Shown here piece after piece: positions 1 through 5,831 of a stretch of 5,955 bases of DNA. The first letter of the stretch is position 1. Every line of letters starts with the position of its first letter. The DNA is from an uncultured Lachnospiraceae bacterium (GTDB lineage: Bacteria; Bacillota; Clostridia; Lachnospirales; Lachnospiraceae), in NCBI GenBank assembly GCA_946549155.1, contig CAMNQN010000200.1:1-5955 (forward strand), given 5' to 3'. The notes under the pieces are model-generated. The model was not told where the DNA came from and ran no database searches. It saw only the letters and a program-made list of their open reading frames with translations. The translations under genes and the position numbers were made by a program.

Positions 1-3000
1 TCATTTCCAGGGATCCCAGCCCTATTTCGCTCTCCTTTCGCAGGTTCTCCACTGCCCTCAGCTCCATCACAAAACCGGTACTGTCCAGATCCGACAGATC
101 ATTCCAGTCCCCGCTCTGATCCATGCTCATCAGATATTCCGAATCCTCATAATTATCCGGCTGGCCGCTCCTCCAATTCTCGTAATCTGTATAAGGCTCC
201 CCGTTGGACCATTCCCATGCGTGCGGGTTTTTCTGTCCGCCCAGCCAGTATTCCCTCCAGACGCCGCCGTCAATCAAAATCTGAACGGCACTGTTCTTCT
301 CCTCCTTTGCCGGGCAGGCCAGGGAACCGCCAGCGGCCTGACAGAAGGCTGCCGCCTGTTTCCAGGTCATCGCCTGGTCAAACCGGTAATACCGGTAGTT
401 CCCACAGGTCAGAATCGCCGCAGCCTGCTTTTCGATCGGTTCCGGCACCGGGGGGAATACCGGCTCCGGAAACTGTATCCGGGTCTTAGCCGCTTCCGCG
501 GCGCTCACCGCCATTCCCATATCCGCAGCTTCCTTCTCCGCCCCTTCTGTGTCCTCCCGTATCCCGTCCTTAATCAGGGATGTATCCCACAGTACCGCGT
601 ACAAATCCGTATCCTCCGTGTTGCACCAGGTACGGATTTCCAGCACATCTTTACCGGTAACGTCCACCTCAAAGGGAATACTGCCCTGATAAATATCCAG
701 CCTCTCCTCACGAAACAGGCTTTCTCCATCCGCCAGAATTTCCACACCCACAGAGGTTTCCCCACCATAGGCTTTCCTGTCTGCCGTCCAGCTTCCTGCA
801 AAGCTTGTGTAGTTTCCATTCAGCTTCCATAATCCTCCGCCGGCTTCCGATGCGTTAAAACGGCTGGTATCCCGGTGGTTTTCTCCTGCAAAATCTGTCA
901 TGCTTCCATTGTCTGTCCAATACTCCCATTCCGTGGTGGAAATATTCTGCACCTCTGAGAGAGCTTCCCGCCAGGGCTCCGCCTCTTTGGCCGCTTCTCC
1001 GCTTCCATACAGCTTTCCTTCGTGTAAAAACAGGTATCCGCTGCTATAATCTCCCCAGTTATCCGTTATCACGGAGAGCTGCTGCACCCCGGTCACATCC
1101 AGGCAAACTTTTTCCGGAGCATCCGTTTTCTTGTAATCATACCGGGAAAACAGCAGTTTTCCGTCGCCCCAGATACCGATATCAAAGGAAGCCCCGCTGC
1201 CCGCCTCCGGCCAGGTGCTCAATACTACGGACAGCTTCGTCCATTCCCCGTTCAGATCATAGACCATCGCTCCGTTCTCGGAGGCCTCCAGATAAATACT
1301 GTAAAAATGCTCCTTTCCATAAGGATCCTGTACGTATTCCGTGATGCCTGCGTTATTCACAAAAGTGGGAATCAGATCCGCCAGATCCTTCGTTTGGCCC
1401 GACTGCCCTGTTTTTTCTGCCGGCTCCACCTCCAAAAGGAAGCCGCCCTCCGTATTGCTTCCATAAAGGTCGTTCCAGTTATAACTATAGCTGCTGCCTG
1501 TCACCAGATAATTTTCTTCCTCCTCATCGTTTCCACCATCATTATCCGGCTGTCCGCTGCTCCAATTGGTCCAGGCGAACTCCTCCCCGGTAACCCACTG
1601 CCAGCCGCCTTCCCATACCTCATCCGTAGCGCCCAGCCAATACTTTCCATAGGGTGCTTCCTCTAAAAGCCTGCGGATCACCGCATTTTCCTTCGCAGAG
1701 GTGACGGTAGCCAAATGGCCGCCCGCCGCCTCACAGAATTGTTCCGCCAGCTGCCAGGTCAGATTCCTATCATATCTGGCATAGGTATGACCGTCACAGA
1801 GGAACACGGCTGCCGCCAGGTTCCCCGCATTGCCCAAAATCTCTCCCGGCTGGGGCTCCTCTTCCGCCTCCGCGCTGACAGTAACCTCTGTCAGATCAAA
1901 GGAAACCGGCTCCTCCTTTGCTGTCTCTTCCACGGAAAGTTCCCGAACCGATACGGTTTCTCCCATATCCGAAATTGCAGTCCGGACCGCCTCCGCGGCG
2001 CTGTCTCCGTCCAGATACCACTCCTGATCCCAATCCGTCCAGACAAGGGTTCCATCCTCCGTCTCCTCCACATTATAAAAAACTGTCACATAATGAACCT
2101 CCTGCTGCTGCGCCGTGCGATCCTGCCGCCGGATTGGAAGGGATGCGCGGTATAGCAGATACAGCCGGTTCCCGGTGCTATCCTCCTCCTCAAGATAAGC
2201 GAATTTTCCACTCTCCGGGACGATCTCCAGCCGATCCCAGAGAATCCATCCGTTGGACAATCCCAGATTCTCCAGCAGCTCTTTGCTCTCCGCAACCGCT
2301 CTCCTTCTGGCTTCCTTCAGCAGTGCTTCCGTCATGGGAACCAGAGCTTCCTCTTCCATGGAGGTACAGGAAAGCTGATAGGTATTCAATCCGGAAATGG
2401 TATAGCTGTACTTATTATTCGTGACACGGTATCCCAGCTCCAGCAATTCTCTCTCATCATAGGTAATTTCGCCCTCATAGATATCCCCATTCTGAGCGAT
2501 AATGATCTCATCCCCTCCCATTTCATACAGAGAAGTCTCATACACATAGGGAAGGTCATAATTTACCTCCCGCTCCACATGCACATTGGGGCATATACCG
2601 GAAAATTCTACCTTCAGCGCTTCCGCTAAATCCACATCCTGAGGCTCCTCCAACCCTTTCACCTCAATATCGACGGAACCGCCCTCCAGGCAGCACCCAA
2701 TCCAGGAAAGATAAAATGGCTCCTCAGAAGCGGTACAGGTTAAAGTAACCGTATCTCCATTACTCAGATTCTCCCCAGACAGCTCCACAGTAAAATATTC
2801 CCGCCAGCCGGACCGGATTTCATCAGCCGCATCGGCTGCCTCCCGGGCCAGCTCCTCTTCCTGCGCTTCGCTCTCCTCCTCTGTATCATCCTCCGTCAGC
2901 TTCCCGTAAGCCCCCCGCTGGTCCTGCCGGAACAGCTCCTGCAAATCCGCCGCCAGCCGTTCTGTATCCAGCGTCACATCCCCGTAACCAGCGCCACTGT

Positions 3001-3907
3001 ATCCCGAAAACTCACAATTCAGATATTCCATCAGATTAATGTTCTCTGTGGGCAATAGCCCTTCTACCGTATCCGATATGGTTTCACCCTCAAAACGCAG
3101 TCCATACTGGCTGATCTCCGACAGCCCGGCGGATACCGTCACCGTCACCTCATCACCGTTGCTTAACTGTTCCATATTATTCGGTTCAATGGAAACGGCC
3201 CGCAGATACTGCGGCAGTTCCTCCTGAAGAAAGGTTTCCGCCGAAGCGGAAGGATCTGCCTTCCGGATCTGCTCCCCGGCCACAGCATAAATCCCTTCCC
3301 AGTCCAGGTAAGCGCCGCCGTATCCGTTGCCCTCGAACCCATGGTACTCAAAGGTCACATAATCACCCAGAGCAACCTCCTGGATCGCCACCAGATTTTC
3401 CACCGTAACCGTTACGGAATCATTTTTTAAGCTGATGCCATAATCCTTCAAAAGCTTCTTTTCCAGGCTGCTCTCAATCCTGATTTCATCCCCGTTGGAA
3501 AGACCGCTGGATTTCGACAGGGAAAAATCCTTCTCTGCGTCCGAAACCAGCACCCCGATCACTTCCTTTTCCCGCTCTGTCAGAGTCCGCTTCGTCTCAA
3601 TATCCGCCAGCAATTTTTCCTTGTCAAATGTCAAGCGGGCCTTGCCCTCCGTATCCAGTCCCTCCACCTGCAAAGAGACATAATCCGTAGGATTCAGCGT
3701 TCTGCCTCCCCCAAACTGCCTGAATCCAAGGAAAATCACCGCCACAAGCACCACAAGGGCCACTGCGGCTGCGGGGAAGCTGACATTTCCTCTTTTACCC
3801 CCCGCATTCTTCACAGGCTCTTCCGGCCTTCCCCGCACCTTCGCCCCACAATAAGGACAATGATTCCCATTGCCCTCCAGCTTTTTCCCGCAATTAGAAC
3901 AAAACAT
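1..3907 (-). CDS. Membrane-anchored zinc-ribbon protein with two C-type-lectin-like and two NPCBM-like domains (3' end beyond window)
   Basis: The frame is open from ATG at 3907 to the left edge, giving at least 1302 residues and no stop; the C-terminus lies outside. Start choice: GGGAGG sits 7 nt upstream, and the product begins at once with a zinc ribbon (C3-x2-C6, C17-x2-C20). A single membrane helix follows (about 43-62) after a basic K38-R39, predicting a cytoplasmic N-terminus and an external remainder. Outside, in order: four related repeats (about 71-511), three with an LSNGD motif at 136-140, 248-252 and 381-385; an unrecognised domain (about 512-650); a C-type-lectin-like domain (704-828; QPD 786-788, WND 811-813); two NPCBM-like domains (about 840-968 and 987-1115); a proline-rich linker; and a second lectin-like domain (1168-1283; QPD 1249-1251, WND 1268-1270). 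No catalytic domain is visible. A surface glycan-binding receptor or adhesin is inferred; the biological role is unknown. It lies 28 bp downstream of the YARHG gene, probably in one operon. The N-terminal layout resembles the TcaA/YvbJ-type zinc-ribbon membrane proteins of Firmicutes, but I see no clear homology beyond that layout. Confidence 0.9.
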   Translation of the reverse strand, partial: MFCSNCGKKLEGNGNHCPYCGAKVRGRPEEPVKNAGGKRGNVSFPAAAVALVVLVAVIFLGFRQFGGGRTLNPTDYVSLQVEGLDTEGKARLTFDKEKLLADIETKRTLTEREKEVIGVLVSDAEKDFSLSKSSGLSNGDEIRIESSLEKKLLKDYGISLKNDSVTVTVENLVAIQEVALGDYVTFEYHGFEGNGYGGAYLDWEGIYAVAGEQIRKADPSASAETFLQEELPQYLRAVSIEPNNMEQLSNGDEVTVTVSAGLSEISQYGLRFEGETISDTVEGLLPTENINLMEYLNCEFSGYSGAGYGDVTLDTERLAADLQELFRQDQRGAYGKLTEDDTEEESEAQEEELAREAADAADEIRSGWREYFTVELSGENLSNGDTVTLTCTASEEPFYLSWIGCCLEGGSVDIEVKGLEEPQDVDLAEALKVEFSGICPNVHVEREVNYDLPYVYETSLYEMGGDEIIIAQNGDIYEGEITYDERELLELGYRVTNNKYSYTISGLNTYQLSCTSMEEEALVPMTEALLKEARRRAVAESKELLENLGLSNGWILWDRLEIVPESGKFAYLEEEDSTGNRLYLLYRASLPIRRQDRTAQQQEVHYVTVFYNVEETEDGTLVWTDWDQEWYLDGDSAAEAVRTAISDMGETVSVRELSVEETAKEEPVSFDLTEVTVSAEAEEEPQPGEILGNAGNLAAAVFLCDGHTYARYDRNLTWQLAEQFCEAAGGHLATVTSAKENAVIRRLLEEAPYGKYWLGATDEVWEGGWQWVTGEEFAWTNWSSGQPDNDGGNDEEEENYLVTGSSYSYNWNDLYGSNTEGGFLLEVEPAEKTGQSGQTKDLADLIPTFVNNAGITEYVQDPYGKEHFYSIYLEASENGAMVYDLNGEWTKLSVVLSTWPEAGSGASFDIGIWGDGKLLFSRYDYKKTDAPEKVCLDVTGVQQLSVITDNWGDYSSGYLFLHEGKLYGSGEAAKEAEPWREALSEVQNISTTEWEYWTDNGSMTDFAGENHRDTSRFNASEAGGGLWKLNGNYTSFAGSWTADRKAYGGETSVGVEILADGESLFREERLDIYQGSIPFEVDVTGKDVLEIRTWCNTEDTDLYAVLWDTSLIKDGIREDTEGAEKEAADMGMAVSAAEAAKTRIQFPEPVFPPVPEPIEKQAAAILTCGNYRYYRFDQAMTWKQAAAFCQAAGGSLACPAKEEKNSAVQILIDGGVWREYWLGGQKNPHAWEWSNGEPYTDYENWRSGQPDNYEDSEYLMSMDQSGDWNDLSDLDSTGFVMELRAVENLRKESEIGLGSLEM
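2375..3697 (-). repeat. Four diverged LSNGD-type extracellular repeat domains
   Basis: Residues 71-178, 179-290, 291-425 and 426-511 of the zinc-ribbon protein align as repeats. Each opens with a beta-like stretch such as DYVTFEYHGFEG, EYLNCEFSGYSG or ALKVEFSGI, and ends with a segment like YGLRFEGETISDTVEGL or GYRVTNNKYSYTISGL. The first three carry LSNGD-E/T-hydrophobic at 136, 248 and 381; the fourth has only a degenerate equivalent. Repeat 3 holds an acidic helical insert (DDTEEESEAQEEELA). Repeats of this type recur after the membrane helix in clostridial zinc-ribbon proteins, as I recall, and are probably beta-sandwich stalk modules; the fold is inferred. Confidence 0.65.
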
Positions 3908-3914
3908 CTCTTTT

Positions 3915-3920
3915 CCTCCC
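3915..3920 (-). promoter_or_regulatory. Ribosome binding site of the zinc-ribbon/lectin gene
   Basis: GGGAGG on the minus strand lies 7 nt before the ATG at 3907, inside the 28-bp gap after the YARHG stop codon. It fixes the start at the residue that opens the zinc ribbon and shows that the second gene is translated independently, though probably from the same transcript. No hairpin or T-run is present in the gap. Confidence 0.85.
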
Positions 3921-3935
3921 TATTCCAATAGATTC

Positions 3936-5726
3936 TCAGCTCAGAGGATACCCCTCCGGCGCTGCGTCAAATTCCCGGCTCCTGAACAGCTCAATATTGA
4001 ACTGTTCATATTTATTCAGCAAATCGGAGGAAAACTCCCCGATCAGTACCCGTCCTGAATACCAGCTCTTCTGACTGAAATACTGCAGCAGCTCATTGAA
4101 AGAAAACAGGCAGCCCCTTCTGGCATAAATCTCATATCTGGCGTAGCAGGCCACCCTGGCAGACAGTCCGCTCACTTCCTCCTCCGTCAGATACCGCATA
4201 TCGCTGTCCGCAAAAATATATTCCCGGCTCAGATATTCCTCATCTGAAACCGTCCCGGAAGCAGCTTCCGCCACGGATGAATTTTCCTCACCTGCCGCTG
4301 TATCCGATGCCTGCGCTGCGTCGCCAGGTATCGTCACTGTCTGCGTCACAGACACCGTCTTTACCAGGGAAATATCATACCCAGGCTGATCCAGCTGATA
4401 GCCGTCGGAACGGAGGGCCGACTCACAGGCTGCCAGAAGCTGTACATTCTGGGATTCATAGATATTGAACACCTTATCGGTAAATTTTTCCGGCTCCACC
4501 GTTCCCTGATACCAGCTCTTGGAACCAAAATACCTCTGTAACTCTTCGGACAGAAATTTTCTTCCGTGTCTGGCATAAATCTCATTTTTCGCATAGCAAA
4601 TGGCCTGAAGAGAAAGAGCCTCCACCTCGCCCCTGCTCAGATACCGGCTGTTCACATCCGGGAAAATGTACTCTGTGTCCACCGCCACCTGCATGGTCTG
4701 AGGCGCAGCATTCTGCGCCTGCTGTCCCGGGGCCTCCGCAGCTCCCTGGAGCTGCGTCCCTGCCGCCCCATTTTCAGCTCCGGCGCTGTTTTGTGCTCCT
4801 GCCCGGTTCCCGGCTGCCTCAGTTCCATTCCCGGCCATACGCTCCACTTCTCCCCCAAAGCCCTCCCGGAAAATATCCACATCATGCTCATCCGTATTTC
4901 CGGATAAATCCAGGCCCTTCTCTCGCTCTGTTTCCGGATTCCTTGCTGCCGTTTCTATCCGCTTCTCCGCTTCTGTTTCCGTTTTAGCCTGGGTCTCTGC
5001 CTCTGTTTCCGTTTCAGCCTGGGTCTCTGCCTCTGTTTTTGCTTCAGCCTGCGTCTCTGCCTCTGTTTCCGTTTCAGCCTGCATACCCGCTTCTGTTTCC
5101 GTTTCAGCCTGAGTCTCCGCCTTTGTTTTTGCTTCAGCCTGCATACCCGCTTCTGTCTGCGTCTCTTCCCGCTCATGCTCCGACTGCCCGGCCTTCCCGC
5201 CAGCCCTGCCGTTCTCTTCCCCGGTCCCTGTCGTGCTCAGCGCTTCCTCCTTTTTCTCCTTCATGCCCGGTTCTCCGCCGGCCTCTGCACTCACCGACTC
5301 CCCGCTCAGATAAGCGTTCACCAGTTCAAAACTGTAGCCCTCCTGATCCAGCTCGTAGCTCTCCTCCCCGGCATCCTGCTCCTGCTTCTCCAAAAGCTCC
5401 AGATTCCCCAGCTCCGTCTCATTCAGCATATTTTCCGGGAAGTCCTTCTCCTCTATAAACCCAAAATACCAGCTCTGTCCCCCAAAATACTCCGCCAGCT
5501 CCTCCGATTCAAAAATCATGCCATGGCGGGCATAAATCTCACTCTTAGCATAGGCGATAATCTGAGGCGGCATTGCCTCCAGTTCCTCCGGTGTCAGCAA
5601 ACTTTCATCCGACGTCTCCAGAAGATACTCCCGCACGTTCTCCTGCTCCTCCTTTGCAGCAGCCGTTCCGCACAGCAAAGCCGCCGCCAGCAGCATAATC
5701 CCCGACACTTTTCTCTGTTTTCCCAC
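3936..5726 (-). CDS. Secreted protein with three YARHG domains and a low-complexity repeat linker
   Basis: This is a complete 596-residue product. The start codon is GTG, supported by AAGGAG 8 nt upstream and by the signal peptide that begins there: basic GKQRK, hydrophobic core about 8-20, likely signal peptidase I cleavage after AAA at 22-24. Three copies of the YARHG domain follow (about 33-112, 352-431 and 502-581), each with EIYAR-x-G, a downstream E-E/N-L-x-x-YF and a SWY motif. Copies 1 and 2 have YARHG (65-69, 384-388); copy 3 has YARRG (534-538). YARHG is a small extracellular Firmicutes domain of uncertain function, often found in surface or zinc-ribbon membrane proteins. Between copies 1 and 2 lies a roughly 240-residue disordered-looking linker with six 10-residue Glu/Thr/Ala/Gln repeats (191-250). 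A short Y-x-LDQ-x-GY tail follows copies 1 and 2, and a degenerate PEGYPLS ends the protein. No enzyme motif or LPXTG anchor is seen. It is the first gene of a probable operon with the lectin-like gene. Function is unknown; wall or partner binding is an inference. Confidence 0.9.
   Translation of the reverse strand: MGKQRKVSGIMLLAAALLCGTAAAKEEQENVREYLLETSDESLLTPEELEAMPPQIIAYAKSEIYARHGMIFESEELAEYFGGQSWYFGFIEEKDFPENMLNETELGNLELLEKQEQDAGEESYELDQEGYSFELVNAYLSGESVSAEAGGEPGMKEKKEEALSTTGTGEENGRAGGKAGQSEHEREETQTEAGMQAEAKTKAETQAETETEAGMQAETETEAETQAEAKTEAETQAETETEAETQAKTETEAEKRIETAARNPETEREKGLDLSGNTDEHDVDIFREGFGGEVERMAGNGTEAAGNRAGAQNSAGAENGAAGTQLQGAAEAPGQQAQNAAPQTMQVAVDTEYIFPDVNSRYLSRGEVEALSLQAICYAKNEIYARHGRKFLSEELQRYFGSKSWYQGTVEPEKFTDKVFNIYESQNVQLLAACESALRSDGYQLDQPGYDISLVKTVSVTQTVTIPGDAAQASDTAAGEENSSVAEAASGTVSDEEYLSREYIFADSDMRYLTEEEVSGLSARVACYARYEIYARRGCLFSFNELLQYFSQKSWYSGRVLIGEFSSDLLNKYEQFNIELFRSREFDAAPEGYPLS
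4977..5156 (-). repeat. 30-bp tandem repeat, six units, in the YARHG protein linker
   Basis: Six consecutive 30-bp units encode residues 191-250 as decapeptides of the form TEAxxQAxxx, for example TEAETQAETE, TEAGMQAETE and TEAETQAKTE. A partial seventh unit (TEAE) follows. The units differ by a few substitutions but are exactly in phase, so copy number can change without a frameshift. The encoded segment is Glu-rich with no aromatic residues, consistent with an extended or helical spacer between YARHG copies 1 and 2. Confidence 0.9.
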
Positions 5727-5734
5727 GATTCCTT

Positions 5735-5740
5735 CTCCTT
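5735..5740 (-). promoter_or_regulatory. Ribosome binding site deciding a GTG start
   Basis: AAGGAG on the minus strand is separated by 8 nt from GTG at 5726. The next in-frame ATG is codon 11, inside the signal-peptide core, and lacks a comparable site. The GTG start is therefore preferred; it also supplies the basic n-region of the signal peptide. Confidence 0.85.
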
Positions 5741-5751
5741 CAAAGCATAAT

Positions 5752-5790
5752 TTTATGAAACTTTTCTCACATCTCTGTTATTTTCATAAA
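5752..5790. repeat. 9-bp inverted repeat around the predicted transcription start
   Basis: TTTATGAAA (5752-5760) and TTTCATAAA (5782-5790) are exact reverse complements with 21 bp between. The right arm touches the -10 box and spans the predicted start, so most transcripts would not contain both arms complete. A protein-binding site is more likely than an RNA hairpin. The AT-rich composition makes chance a real alternative. Confidence 0.35.
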
Positions 5791-5819
5791 TTATAACATT
5801 ATTCTCAACATCTGTACAA
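5790..5819 (-). promoter_or_regulatory. Sigma-A-type promoter with extended -10
   Basis: On the minus strand TATAAT (5790-5795) is preceded by TGT, giving an extended -10 TGTTATAAT. TTGTAC (5814-5819) lies 18 bp upstream and matches the first three bases of the -35 consensus. The transcription start would fall near 5783, leaving a 5' untranslated leader of about 57 nt before the GTG. The promoter is placed to drive both genes. Prediction is from sequence only. Confidence 0.7.
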
Positions 5820-5831
5820 TATTTTTGTACA
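5813..5831. promoter_or_regulatory. Perfect inverted repeat overlapping the -35 box, probable operator
   Basis: TGTACAA (5813-5819) and TTGTACA (5825-5831) are exact reverse complements separated by 5 bp. The left arm coincides with the proposed -35 hexamer, so a dimeric regulator bound here would affect RNA polymerase directly. Each arm also contains the self-palindromic TGTACA. The cognate regulator is not in the window and I cannot assign a family. Chance occurrence in AT-rich DNA is possible, but the match and position are good. Confidence 0.5.

Noticed and set aside
221..832. 203-residue plus-strand open frame
   Set aside because: It lies opposite the second lectin and NPCBM-like domains of the long minus-strand gene, has Pro/Arg/Ser/Leu-rich composition typical of an antisense shadow, no ribosome binding site and no recognisable motif.
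1918..2424. 168-residue plus-strand proline-rich frame, with neighbours at 1307-1666 and 1715-2155
   Set aside because: Antisense shadows of the zinc-ribbon/lectin gene, overlapping each other in different frames, with no ribosome binding sites.
3908..3935. Terminator or promoter between the two genes
   Set aside because: The 28-bp gap has no inverted repeat with a T-run and no -10/-35 pair; it holds only the ribosome binding site.
4977..5156. CRISPR-like array
   Set aside because: The 30-bp units are directly adjacent with no unique spacers and are in phase with a coding frame, so it is a coding tandem repeat.
4955..5176. Minus-strand frame rich in RLKRKQRQR repeats, and the plus-strand proline/leucine-rich frames opposite it
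   Set aside because: These are the 30-bp tandem repeat of the YARHG gene read in wrong frames; the periodicity comes from the DNA repeat and there is no start signal.
5655..5690. Possible lipobox at C19 of the YARHG protein (ALLCG)
   Set aside because: The -3 to -1 residues are A-L-L, not the L-[AS]-[GA] needed by signal peptidase II; AAA at 22-24 gives an ordinary signal peptidase I site.
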